Assembly (NCBI RefSeq): GCF_013377015.1 | Contig: NZ_JACABA010000001.1 | Location: 145,554 to 209,553 of the forward strand | Length of the DNA: 64,000 bases | Direction of reading: 5' to 3' | Origin: Rhodopseudomonas sp. | GTDB taxonomy: Bacteria > Pseudomonadota > Alphaproteobacteria > Rhizobiales > Xanthobacteraceae | Part shown: positions 8,857 to 16,764 of the stretch, piece after piece | How positions within the stretch are numbered: position 1 is the stretch's first letter | Layout: every line of letters starts with the position of its first letter | Position numbers and translations under genes: made by a program | Notes under the pieces: model-generated | Told to the model about the DNA's origin: nothing | The model's database searches: none | The model's input: only the letters and a program-made list of their open reading frames with translations

Positions 8857-9696
8857 ATGCCATATTGGTTTTGGCGATACATCCCATGTAGCGGAGTCAA
8901 GCTCGAGTTTGAGCAGTTTTCAGTTTATCCTGAAACTGGAGAGCCCATCCTAAACTTACGAAGAAGAAATCCGAAGCAGAAGATAGCGATAAAGAAGAAA
9001 CACATACAGGAAGACGAATTCAACGTTTTCAGACATGTGAACGACATTGATTTTGAGATGGAGCTCCGAAGCGAAAGTGGAGACGGCACTTTCTTCTTGG
9101 ACCCAGCGCATGTATTCACATTCCTGCTTATGATTAAGACCGGCGGATGGGTCAACGCGCCAGCGATCCTAACATCGTCAACGCTCGACGACCCGGATAG
9201 TGAGGCTCCGTACATCTTCTGCGAGCCGTTCCATGAAACAGTCCCAACGCATTTTGGAGAAGCAAGCCTCACTATCGAAGACGTCAGTTGGATTAAGGAA
9301 CGAATGAACGTCGGGCTACGCTTCACAAACAAGCCGGCCTTCCAGAATGCGATGCAGGCACTTACCTCGTTTCATTGCGTTCCTTTTTCAAACACTGCAT
9401 TGCTGATTGCATGGAGCGGGTTGGAGGCACTATTCAAGACAGACACGGAAATATCATTTCGACTTTCCCTCTACATATCAAACTACTTAAGGAAAGGACT
9501 TGAGCGGGCATACCTATTTGAACGCCTGCGAAAGAGTTACGACGTACGATCGAAGATTGCTCACGGCTCGTCGACCAAAGTTGCCGATGCCAGCGAACAT
9601 GCGAATTTCACGCGAGACATTTTGCGAGAGTGTTTAGAGAAATGCATTAATACATATGAATTTCCGAACCCCGGGTCCTTGATCTTTGGTGAATAG
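8857..9696 (+). CDS. Apea-like HEPN domain protein
   Basis: The protein is 279 aa. The C-terminal half looks like an Apea-like HEPN domain: a helix ALLIAWSGLEALFKTD followed by a helix ending in R231-S-K-I-A-H236-G, which is the R-x4-H motif of HEPN ribonucleases. The N-terminal 170 residues are not recognised. The gene is AT-rich with codon use unlike purB and the MOSC gene on either side, which suggests transfer. It starts 7 bp after purB and ends 12 bp before the MOSC gene, so it sits cleanly inside a housekeeping stretch. A defence or RNA-cleavage role is inferred from the motif only. Confidence 0.65.
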   Translation: MPYWFWRYIPCSGVKLEFEQFSVYPETGEPILNLRRRNPKQKIAIKKKHIQEDEFNVFRHVNDIDFEMELRSESGDGTFFLDPAHVFTFLLMIKTGGWVNAPAILTSSTLDDPDSEAPYIFCEPFHETVPTHFGEASLTIEDVSWIKERMNVGLRFTNKPAFQNAMQALTSFHCVPFSNTALLIAWSGLEALFKTDTEISFRLSLYISNYLRKGLERAYLFERLRKSYDVRSKIAHGSSTKVADASEHANFTRDILRECLEKCINTYEFPNPGSLIFGE

Positions 9697-9708
9697 GGGG
9701 CTGGCGCA

Positions 9709-10248
9709 ATGAGCACTGTCGTCGCGGTCAGTTCCCGGCGCGGTCATCACTTCAGCAAGATTCCGGGCCTCAGCATTCGGCTGTTGACCGGCCTCGGCGT
9801 CGCCGGCGACGGCCATAGCGGCGCGACGGTCCAGCATCGTTCGCGCGTCCGCAAGGACCCGACCGCGCCGAACCTGCGCCAGGTGCATCTGATCCATGCC
9901 GAGCTGTTCGACGAATTGTGCGCCAAGGGATTCGTGGTGCGGCCCGGTGAGCTCGGCGAGAACGTCACCACGCAGGGCCTCGATCTGCTGGCGCTGCCGA
10001 CCGGCGCGCGGCTACGGCTCGGCGACAGCGCGGTGGTCGAGCTCACCGGGTTGCGCAATCCCTGCGTCCAGATCGACCGGTTTCAGCCCGGCCTGATGGC
10101 GGCGACGCTGGACCGGGACGCAGCGGGCAATTTGATCCGCAAGGCCGGCGTGATGGCGATCGTGCGGACCGACGGCGATGTCCGGCCGGGCGACGCCGTC
10201 GCCGTCGAATGGCCGGAATTGCCGCACATCCCGTTGCGGGTGGTCTGA
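9709..10248 (+). CDS. MOSC domain protein
   Basis: The protein is 179 aa. MOSC domains bind molybdenum cofactor or carry sulfur near the Moco pathway (as in YiiM and the C-terminus of Moco sulfurase). Visible marks are the GVAGDGHSG loop, PGELGENVTTQGLDL, and the conserved cysteine in LRNPCVQID. The single-domain form is like YiiM but lacks YiiM's C-terminal extension. It follows the HEPN gene by 12 bp. The specific substrate is not known. Confidence 0.85.
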   Translation: MSTVVAVSSRRGHHFSKIPGLSIRLLTGLGVAGDGHSGATVQHRSRVRKDPTAPNLRQVHLIHAELFDELCAKGFVVRPGELGENVTTQGLDLLALPTGARLRLGDSAVVELTGLRNPCVQIDRFQPGLMAATLDRDAAGNLIRKAGVMAIVRTDGDVRPGDAVAVEWPELPHIPLRVV

Positions 10249-10299
10249 TCGCGGCCAATCGGCAACCCACTGGTAACCATACCGGAGTAGCTTCAAAGC

Positions 10300-11094
10300 G
10301 TGTCCAGCTATCCGACCATCCTCGTCTTCGATTCCGGCCTCGGCGGGCTCACCGTGCTGCGCGAGATCGTCAAGGCGCGGCCCGATGCGCATTATATCTA
10401 CGCCGCCGACGATGCGTTCTTTCCCTATGGCGCCCATAGCGAGGACGCGCTGATCGCCCGGGTGGTGCCGCTGATCGGCGAATTGATCGCCGCGCATGCG
10501 CCGGACCTGGTGGTGATCGCCTGCAACACGGCGTCGACGCTGGTGCTGTCGCATCTGCGCGCGCAATACCGGGTGCCGTTCGTCGGCACCGTGCCGGCGA
10601 TCAAGCCGGCCTGCGCCCGCTCCACCACCAAGCGGGTCTCGGTGCTCGGCACCAGCGGCACGGTCAAGCGCGAATACACCCACGCGCTGATCCGCGATTT
10701 CGCGCAAAGCTGCACCGTGACTCTGGTCGGCTCGGCGCATCTGGCGTCGCTGGCGGAAGCAGCGCTGGGCGGCGCCGCGATCGCCGACCGGGAGATCCTG
10801 GCCGAGATCGCGCCGTGCTTCGTCGACAACGCCGACGCCGCGCTGCGCACCGACGCCGTGGTGCTGGCCTGCACGCATTATCCGCTGCTGCTGGAACGCA
10901 TGATCGCGCTGGCGCCGTGGCCGGTGGCGTGGATCGACCCGGCGCCGGCGATCGCGCGGCGGGTCGCCGACCTGCTCGGCCCCGCCGGCGGCGAACCGGA
11001 TCACGCCGGCGCGGAGATGATCTTCACCTCCGGGCGGACGCACCCGCTGACCGGGGCGCTGGCGCCGTATTTCGGCGGCCGCGTGCTGGCCTGA
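10300..11094 (+). CDS. murI: Glutamate racemase
   Basis: The protein is 264 aa. It makes D-glutamate for peptidoglycan by a two-cysteine mechanism without cofactor. The motifs are complete: FDSGLGGLTVL at the N-terminus, the first catalytic cysteine in ACNTAST, and the second in ACTHYPLL. It starts with GTG 10300 directly before SSYPTILVFDSG. It is 51 bp downstream of the MOSC gene on the same strand. Confidence 0.95.
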   Translation: MSSYPTILVFDSGLGGLTVLREIVKARPDAHYIYAADDAFFPYGAHSEDALIARVVPLIGELIAAHAPDLVVIACNTASTLVLSHLRAQYRVPFVGTVPAIKPACARSTTKRVSVLGTSGTVKREYTHALIRDFAQSCTVTLVGSAHLASLAEAALGGAAIADREILAEIAPCFVDNADAALRTDAVVLACTHYPLLLERMIALAPWPVAWIDPAPAIARRVADLLGPAGGEPDHAGAEMIFTSGRTHPLTGALAPYFGGRVLA

Positions 11095-11145
11095 GCGCTT
11101 TCCCGACCGCGCCCCCGCTGCTAGGTTCGCGGCACGGAGGGAACC

Positions 11146-11196
11146 ATGATGAAAAGCATCCTGCTCAGGCTCGTCGCCGGTAGCGCGTACGCCTGA
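11146..11196 (+). CDS. Micro-ORF (16 codons) coupled to next gene
   Basis: Starting at ATG 11146 after a strong GGAGGG site, it encodes MMKSILLRLVAGSAYA. Its TGA overlaps the ATG of the following gene as TGATG, a standard arrangement for translational coupling. It may be a leader peptide that sets translation of the downstream gene, or simply a relic. No similarity is recognised. Confidence 0.4.
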   Translation: MMKSILLRLVAGSAYA

Positions 11197-11975
11197 TGCG
11201 CGGTACCCCGATCAAGCTCTCGATTCCGCGCCGGCTGATCGCCGATCTGATGCGCGCCTCGATGGGCGTGCCGCTGATTACCTTCCAACGCCGGCTTTCG
11301 ATCCAGCCGCTTGCGCAGGCGCGCGCCGCGGCGGCGCTGCGGCCGGGCTGGGCGGCGATCTTCGCCAAGGCGTTCAGCCTGGTGGCGCGCGACGAGCCGG
11401 TGCTGCGCACGCTCTACGTCACCTGGCCGCGGCCGCATCTGTTCGAATTGCCGCACAGCATCGCGATGATCGCGGTGGCGCGACAATATGACGGCGAGGA
11501 CTGCGTGATGATGCAGAAGTTGATCTCCGCCGACACCATGGAGCTGGCGGCGATCGACGCCGCCATCAAGCACGCCAAGAACGCGCCGGTCGCAGCCGTG
11601 CCGGCGTTCCGCAAGATGCTGCAGGTGACCCGGCTGCCGCTGCCGCTGCGGCGACTGGCCTGGAGCATCGCCCTCGGCATCGGCCGCCAGCGCGCCAATC
11701 ATTTCGGCACGTTCGGGATCTCATCGGTCGCGGCCTACGGCCCCGGCGCGCTGTATCCAACAAGCCCGGGGCCATTCGTGGTCAGCTATGGGGCGGTCGG
11801 CGCGGACCACAGCATCGACGTGGTAATCCGGTTCGACCACCGCGTCACCGACGCCGCCCTGATCGCCGCCACCATGACGAGGCTGGAACAGGCCCTGAAC
11901 GGCCCGATCGCGGCCGAATTGCAGGCTTTGCCACGCGCGGTCGAGCCGAAACCGGTGCTGGCGGCCGCGACCTGA
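11196..11975 (+). CDS. 2-oxoacid dehydrogenase E2-like acyltransferase domain
   Basis: The protein is 259 aa and resembles the catalytic (chloramphenicol acetyltransferase-like) domain of E2 acyltransferases, without lipoyl or subunit-binding domains. Support comes from the C-terminal FDHRVTDAALIA, equivalent to the DHRxxDG active-site motif, and the preceding strands ISSVAAYGPGALYP and PFVVSYGAV. The terminal Asp-Gly is replaced by Asp-Ala, so activity may be altered. Stand-alone members are common in this group and their function is unknown. Its start overlaps the stop of the micro-ORF. Confidence 0.65.
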   Translation: MRGTPIKLSIPRRLIADLMRASMGVPLITFQRRLSIQPLAQARAAAALRPGWAAIFAKAFSLVARDEPVLRTLYVTWPRPHLFELPHSIAMIAVARQYDGEDCVMMQKLISADTMELAAIDAAIKHAKNAPVAAVPAFRKMLQVTRLPLPLRRLAWSIALGIGRQRANHFGTFGISSVAAYGPGALYPTSPGPFVVSYGAVGADHSIDVVIRFDHRVTDAALIAATMTRLEQALNGPIAAELQALPRAVEPKPVLAAAT

Positions 11976-12028
11976 GCGTCGGGATCGCGCCGGCGCGCGA
12001 AAAACTGGCGATTCATTTGACATCATGA

Positions 12029-12167
12029 CGGTTTCTCCCTAGAAACCGCCTGCTCGCGGGCCGTTTTCGGCCCGCGATGCGTTTCGCGACCCGTGGTCCC
12101 CCTTAGGCTTTAAGGACGGACCTGTCGGCTCCGGGAAATTCCCGGCGCACAGGAGGGCGCGTCTCCT
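12029..12167 (+). promoter_or_regulatory. Structured leader upstream of rpsD
   Basis: Four consecutive inverted repeats lie before rpsD: 12029-12036 with 12041-12048 (CGGTTTCT/AGAAACCG), 12055-12063 with 12068-12076 (CGCGGGCCG, TTTT loop), CCGGGAAATTCCCGG at 12131-12145, and AGGAG/CTCCT at 12151-12167. The second could be a terminator for the upstream gene but lacks a U tract. The rest could form a 5' leader. S4 autoregulates its own mRNA in several bacteria; whether it does so here is unknown. Confidence 0.4.
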
Positions 12168-12192
12168 CATCCATGATCAAACCGAGGACGCG

Positions 12193-12810
12193 ATGACAAA
12201 GCGCAATGAAGCGAAGTATAAAATCGACCGCCGTATGGGCCAGAACATCTGGGGCCGTCCGAAGAGCCCGGTCAACCGCCGCGAATACGGCCCCGGCCAG
12301 CACGGCCAGCGCCGCAAGGGCAAGCTTTCCGACTTCGGCGTGCAGCTGCGCGCCAAGCAGAAGCTGAAGGGCTATTACGCCAACATTTCCGAGCGCCAGT
12401 TCCACAGCATCTATGTCGAAGCCACCCGGATGAAGGGCGACGCCGGCGAGAACCTGATCGGGTTGCTGGAGCGCCGCCTCGACACCGTGGTGTATCGCGC
12501 CAAATTCGTCGCCACCATGTTCGCCGCCCGCCAGTTCATCAACCACGGCCACATCAAGGTGAACGGCAAGCGCGTCAACATCTCGAGCTACAAGGTCAAG
12601 GTCGGCGACCTGATCGAGATCAAGGAATCCTCCAAGCAGCTCACCATCGTGCTGGAAGCCGCCGGGCTCGGCGAGCGCGACGTCCCCGATTTCATCGAGG
12701 TCGATCACTCCAAGGGCACCGCGAAGTATCAGCGCATCCCGCATCTGTCGGACGTGCCGTTCGCCGTGCAGATGGAGCCGCATCTGATCGTCGAATTCTA
12801 TTCGCGCTGA
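12193..12810 (+). CDS. rpsD: 30S ribosomal protein S4
   Basis: The protein is 205 aa, full length. S4 is a primary 16S rRNA binder that nucleates 30S assembly. The N-terminus [21 protein letters not shown] and the S4 RNA-binding domain ([37 protein letters not shown], shown here only as positions about 95-131) are typical alphaproteobacterial S4. It is a single gene outside the main ribosomal operons, as usual in this group, and is followed by a strong terminator. Confidence 0.98.
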   Translation: MTKRNEAKYKIDRRMGQNIWGRPKSPVNRREYGPGQHGQRRKGKLSDFGVQLRAKQKLKGYYANISERQFHSIYVEATRMKGDAGENLIGLLERRLDTVVYRAKFVATMFAARQFINHGHIKVNGKRVNISSYKVKVGDLIEIKESSKQLTIVLEAAGLGERDVPDFIEVDHSKGTAKYQRIPHLSDVPFAVQMEPHLIVEFYSR

Positions 12811-12834
12811 TTTCTTTCAGCGTCGGACGGTATC

Positions 12835-12861
12835 AGGCCCCGGTTCTGCCGGGGCCTTTTT
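12835..12861 (+). terminator. Rho-independent terminator after rpsD
   Basis: A 9-bp GC-rich stem, AGGCCCCGG with CCGGGGCCT, loop TTCTG, followed by a run of T. It starts 25 bp after the rpsD stop codon. Confidence 0.9.
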
Positions 12862-12876
12862 CGTGGGCTTAACGCC

Positions 12877-12999
12877 GTCATTCCGGGGCGCGAGGCTGCA
12901 GGCCGAGCGAACCCGGAATCTCGCCACACGGCAAAGGCCATCACTGGCCGCGAGATTCCGGGTTCGCTCGCAGCGTCGCTGCTCGCGCCCCGGAATGAC
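12877..12999. repeat. Interspersed palindromic repeat, family A
   Basis: Full copy with the GTCATTCCGGGGCGCGAG start and CGCGCCCCGGAATGAC end, and internal inverted GAACCCGGAATCTCG/CGAGATTCCGGGTTC arms. It lies between the rpsD terminator and the threonine aldolase gene. Confidence 0.85.
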
Positions 13000-13068
13000 C
13001 AGCTTGAATCCATCGCGCCGGGATATGACCTAAGCTAGGCTCACTCCGCCTGCAAAACCGAGAGTGCC

Positions 13069-14139
13069 ATGACCACCTACACCCCTGCCCCACGCGATCC
13101 GAACCAACCGCCGGTCCGCATCAACCTGTTGTCCGATACCCAGACCCGGCCGACGCAGGCGATGCGGGAGGCGATGGCGCGGGCGGAGGTTGGCGACGAA
13201 CAGATCGGCGACGATCCCACCGTCAATCTGTTGTGCGCGCGGGTCGCCGAACTGCTCGGCAAGGAAGCCGCGGTGTTCCTGCCGTCCGGCACGATGTGCA
13301 ACGTCGCCGCGACGCTTTCGACCTGCCGCCCCGGCGACGAGATCCTGGCGCATCCGACCGCGCATATCCTGTCGCGCGAAGGCGGGGCGCACGCGGCGCT
13401 CGGCGGCTTTCAGATCACCGCGTTGCACGGGCCGAACGGGCAATTCAGCGTCGAAACCTTCCGCGCCGCGCTGCATCCGCGCACTCGCTACGAACCGCCG
13501 CAGACCATGGTCAGCGTCGAGCAGACCGCCAATATCGGCGGCGGCACGATCTGGCCGAAATCCGTGCTCGACGACATCGCCGAGGCCGCCAAGGACGTCG
13601 GGCTGGCGACCCATATGGACGGCGCGCGGCTCTTGAACGCCACCGTCGCCGCCGGGATCAGCCCGCGCGCCATGACGGCGGGCTGGGATTCGGCGTGGAT
13701 CGATTTCAGCAAGGGCCTCGGCGCCCCGGCCGGCGCCGCGATGGCGGGCTCGCGCGACTTCATCGATCAGGTCTGGCGCTGGAAGCAGCGGCTCGGCGGA
13801 TCGATGCGGCAGGCCGGCATCATCGCCGCCGCCTGCGTCCATGCGCTCGATCATCATGTCGAGCGGCTGGCCGACGATCACGCCAACGCCCGCGCGCTGG
13901 CGGCGGGGCTGGCGCAGATTCCCGGAATCACGGTGCAGCAGCCGGAGACCAATCTGGTGTTCTTCGATCCGGCCGGCGCCGGAATCGATGGCGCCGCCAT
14001 GGTGGCGGCGTTGCGCCAGCGCGGCGTGCTGCTGGCGACGATGGACGGACGGATCCGCGCCTGCACCCATCTCGATGTGACCCGCGCGATGGTCGACGAG
14101 ATGCTCGGCCTGATCCGCGACATCGTCCGCGGCGCATAG
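13069..14139 (+). CDS. ltaE: Low-specificity L-threonine aldolase
   Basis: The protein is 356 aa. It is a PLP fold-type I enzyme cleaving threonine or allo-threonine to glycine and acetaldehyde. The core is clear: the N-terminal INLLSDTQTRPTQAM, EVGDEQIGDDPTVN, FLPSGTMCN, the PLP-ring Asp/Arg region HMDGARLLNA, and the Schiff-base lysine in DFSKGLGAPAGA. The start is ATG 13069. The family also contains beta-eliminating aldolases acting on related hydroxy-amino acids, so the exact substrate is not certain; the gene symbol is by similarity. Confidence 0.85.
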   Translation: MTTYTPAPRDPNQPPVRINLLSDTQTRPTQAMREAMARAEVGDEQIGDDPTVNLLCARVAELLGKEAAVFLPSGTMCNVAATLSTCRPGDEILAHPTAHILSREGGAHAALGGFQITALHGPNGQFSVETFRAALHPRTRYEPPQTMVSVEQTANIGGGTIWPKSVLDDIAEAAKDVGLATHMDGARLLNATVAAGISPRAMTAGWDSAWIDFSKGLGAPAGAAMAGSRDFIDQVWRWKQRLGGSMRQAGIIAAACVHALDHHVERLADDHANARALAAGLAQIPGITVQQPETNLVFFDPAGAGIDGAAMVAALRQRGVLLATMDGRIRACTHLDVTRAMVDEMLGLIRDIVRGA

Positions 14140-14148
14140 AATCATTCT

Positions 14149-14258
14149 GTCATTCGGGGACGCGAGCCCTTGGGCGAGCGAACCCGGATTTTGCGCCACG
14201 CCGCTACACCGACGTTCCGGGCTCGCTCACGGCCTCTCCGTTCGCGGCCCGGAATCAC
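14149..14258. repeat. Interspersed palindromic repeat, family A (diverged)
   Basis: A diverged copy: GTCATTCGGGGACGCGAG at the start and CGGCCCGGAATCAC at the end, with internal GAACCCGGAT and TTCCGGGCTCGC arms. It fills the convergent gap between the aldolase and serine hydrolase genes and could act as a bidirectional terminator. Confidence 0.75.
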
Positions 14259-14262
14259 GGCA

Positions 14263-15543
14263 TCAGTTCTCCATCGCCTCGTAGATCAGTTTCTTGGTTT
14301 CGCGCTGCACCGGCTGGCGCTGCGACGGGGTCTGTTCCATCAGCACGAAGAACATGTCCTGCTTGGGATCGATCACGAAATAGCAGCCGGTGGCGCCGTC
14401 CCATTTCAATTCGCCCAGCGAGCCGGGCGGCGGCGGCTTGGCGTTGCCCGGATCGGTGCGGACGCCGAGGCCGTAGCCATAGCCGAAGCCGTCGCCGGGA
14501 AAGTAGAAGTAATCGCGCTCGACGCCGGAATTCGGACCGATATGGTCGGTGGCCATGTCCTTGAACGTCGCCGGACTGAGATAGCGTTTGCCGTCGAGTT
14601 CGCCCTTGTTGAACAGCATGCGGACGAAGCGGATCACGTCGTGCGGCGTCGAACTCAAGCCGCCGCCGCCGGATTCCCATTTCCGGGCGATGTCGGGGCC
14701 CACCGGCCGGCCGACGCGGAAATTGGCATCGTTCGGCATCGGCTGCGCCATCCGCGACTTCTGCGCGTCGGACGAGAAGACATACAGCGTATCCTTCATC
14801 CCGAGCGGGTCGAACAGCATCTCCTTCTGGACCTGATAGAACGATTTGCCCGACGCCACCTCGATCACGCGGCCGAGCACCTCGTAGGAATTGCCGTAAT
14901 CCCACAGAGTGCCTGGCTGCTCCTGCAGCGGCAGCTTGGCGACGCGCTCGACGAACTCGGCGGTGGTGGGATCGCCCGCATAGATGTCGGCGGCGGCGAT
15001 CGCCTTGCGCACCAGGCTGTCGCCGTAGAAGCCGTAAGTGATGCCGGACGTGTGCAGCAGCAGGTCGCTGATGCGGATCGGCCGTTTCGGCGCTTCGTAT
15101 TCGAGATACTTGTCGCCGTTGTCGCGGGTCTTCTCGACGCCGACCTTCACGTCGGCGAAGGCCGGAATGTATTTCGACAGCGGATCGTCGAGCTTCAACT
15201 TGCCCTGGTCGACCAGCTGCATCACCGCGAAGGCGGTGAACGGCTTGGTCAGCGACGACAGCCGGAAGATGGTGTCGTCGGTCATCGGCTGCTTGGTGGC
15301 GACATCGCGGACGCCGAAATATTTGTGATAGACCGGCTTGCCGTGCTGCTCGATATAAACCACCGCGCCCGGAATCTTGCCCTCGGCGATGATGGTGTTG
15401 AAGAACGCGTCGACCCGTTCGAGCTTGGCCGGCGAGAACTTCGCCCCGGCCGGCAGTTCGAACGTCCCTTCGGCGAAGGCCGGCGCCGCGACCATCGCCA
15501 GCAACGCTCCACTCACCCACGCCCGCGTTGCCTGTCGCAGCAT
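14263..15543 (-). CDS. Serine beta-lactamase-like hydrolase (class C fold)
   Basis: The protein is 426 aa with a signal peptide (cleavage near AFAEG). The SxxK nucleophile motif is SLTK and the YxN motif is YGN in WDYGNSYEV, as in class C beta-lactamases, esterases such as EstB, and DD-peptidases. The conserved HTSGI segment is present. A C-terminal KTG-like box is not evident; WDGATG near residue 380 may be its counterpart. ATG 15543 is chosen because GGGAGGAA lies upstream and the signal peptide begins there. The natural substrate is unknown, and an antibiotic-resistance role should not be assumed. Confidence 0.85.
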   Translation of the reverse strand: MLRQATRAWVSGALLAMVAAPAFAEGTFELPAGAKFSPAKLERVDAFFNTIIAEGKIPGAVVYIEQHGKPVYHKYFGVRDVATKQPMTDDTIFRLSSLTKPFTAFAVMQLVDQGKLKLDDPLSKYIPAFADVKVGVEKTRDNGDKYLEYEAPKRPIRISDLLLHTSGITYGFYGDSLVRKAIAAADIYAGDPTTAEFVERVAKLPLQEQPGTLWDYGNSYEVLGRVIEVASGKSFYQVQKEMLFDPLGMKDTLYVFSSDAQKSRMAQPMPNDANFRVGRPVGPDIARKWESGGGGLSSTPHDVIRFVRMLFNKGELDGKRYLSPATFKDMATDHIGPNSGVERDYFYFPGDGFGYGYGLGVRTDPGNAKPPPPGSLGELKWDGATGCYFVIDPKQDMFFVLMEQTPSQRQPVQRETKKLIYEAMEN

Positions 15544-15599
15544 TCTGGTTCCTCCCGGTTGATGTCGCGGGGAGGATCGTAGCGGCGGTTTCGATCGAT

Positions 15600-16148
15600 T
15601 CAAGTGCCCGCGGCGGCCAGCGCCGCGACGTGGTGCGCGGCGGACGTGTCGGAAAAGCAGCAGAACACCACGCTGACCACGCTCGGACTGACCAAAAGCG
15701 CATCGCGCGTCGCAGTCACCGCGATGGTCGCGGCGCGCTCGGCCGGAAAGCCATAGATACCGGTCGAGATCGCCGGGAACGCGACCGAGCCGAGATGGTG
15801 CGTCCGGCACAGCGCCAGCGCCCGCCGATAGCAGGACGCCAAGGCCGCGTCCTCGCCAAACTCACCGCCGCGCCACACCGGGCCGACGGCATGGATCACG
15901 TGCCGCGCCGGCAGCAAATAGCCTTGGGTGATCTTGGCGTCACCGGTGGCGCAGCCATTCAGGGTGCGGCACTCGGCGAGCAGTTGCGGCCCCGCGGCGC
16001 GATGGATCGCACCGTCGACACCGCCGCCGCCGAGCAACGACGGATTGGCCGCATTGACGATGGCATCGACGCCGAGCGTGGTGATGTCGGCGACGATGAC
16101 CTCAAGCCGGGCCGTGCTGGACTGACGTGCCAACGGGCTCAGCGTCAA
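15600..16148 (-). CDS. Macrodomain protein (ADP-ribose hydrolase-like)
   Basis: The protein is 182 aa. Motifs of the MacroD/YmdB class are intact: [27 protein letters not shown], the [22 protein letters not shown] block, and the pyrophosphate loop STGIYGFP. Such proteins remove ADP-ribose from protein acidic residues or hydrolyse O-acetyl-ADP-ribose. The first codon is TTG 16148, 5 bp after the grxD stop, so it is probably co-transcribed with grxD; no better start in frame precedes the conserved VDAIVNAAN block. Confidence 0.88.
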   Translation of the reverse strand: MTLSPLARQSSTARLEVIVADITTLGVDAIVNAANPSLLGGGGVDGAIHRAAGPQLLAECRTLNGCATGDAKITQGYLLPARHVIHAVGPVWRGGEFGEDAALASCYRRALALCRTHHLGSVAFPAISTGIYGFPAERAATIAVTATRDALLVSPSVVSVVFCCFSDTSAAHHVAALAAAGT

Positions 16149-16153
16149 GCAGC

Positions 16154-16486
16154 TCAGGCAGATGCGGCCACTGTGACGCCCTTGTCGGCGAGCAGCTGCT
16201 GCAATTCGCCGGCCTGGAACATCTCACGGACGATGTCGCAGCCGCCGACGAATTCGCCCTTGACGTAGAGCTGCGGAATCGTCGGCCAGTTCGAATAGGC
16301 CTTGATACCGTCGCGCAGATCGGCGGATTCGAGCACGTTCAAGCCCTTATAGCCGACGCCGACATGATCGAGAATCTGCACTACCTGGCCGGAAAACCCG
16401 CACTGCGGAAACTGCGGAGTGCCCTTCATGAACAGCACGACGTCGTTCGACTTCACTTCGTTCTCGATGAATTGCTCAATGCTCAT
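16154..16486 (-). CDS. grxD: Monothiol glutaredoxin (Grx4/GrxD type)
   Basis: The protein is 110 aa with the CGFS active site (C29-G-F-S) in [12 protein letters not shown], and [19 protein letters not shown] binding glutathione. CGFS glutaredoxins bind and deliver [2Fe-2S] clusters, usually with a BolA partner. A bolA gene is present in this window at 25563-25799 but about 9 kb away, although the two are frequent neighbours in alphaproteobacteria. The gene is followed closely by the macrodomain gene. Confidence 0.95.
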   Translation of the reverse strand: MSIEQFIENEVKSNDVVLFMKGTPQFPQCGFSGQVVQILDHVGVGYKGLNVLESADLRDGIKAYSNWPTIPQLYVKGEFVGGCDIVREMFQAGELQQLLADKGVTVAASA

Positions 16487-16764
16487 AATGCATCCCTTTG
16501 CGGCGCGGCCCGTCTGGCCATCAGCGGTCCGGTCGAACCTGTCATATATGTAGCCTGAAATCCCAGCCTAGCCCAAGTAAAATGCCGGAGAGCAGCCATG
16601 CGGGCGGAATTTCCTTACAGAATCCGACGATCGCCGCCGCAGCTCCATCCGGCCGGACGGGGTTTCTTCTGCGGCGGGATCACCTATCTTGGTAGGGTGA
16701 GCTGCTGAGGCTGCTTTCGGAACTCATCTCGAAGGGTGACGTTCTCCCCAAAACGGAGACTTTC

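Noticed and set aside
13233-14564. A 443-codon plus-strand frame overlapping the threonine aldolase gene
   Set aside because: It is an Arg/Ala-rich alternate frame of a well-supported enzyme gene.
14263-15543. Antibiotic-resistance beta-lactamase
   Set aside because: The SxxK and YxN motifs are shared with many esterases and peptidases and no resistance context is present.
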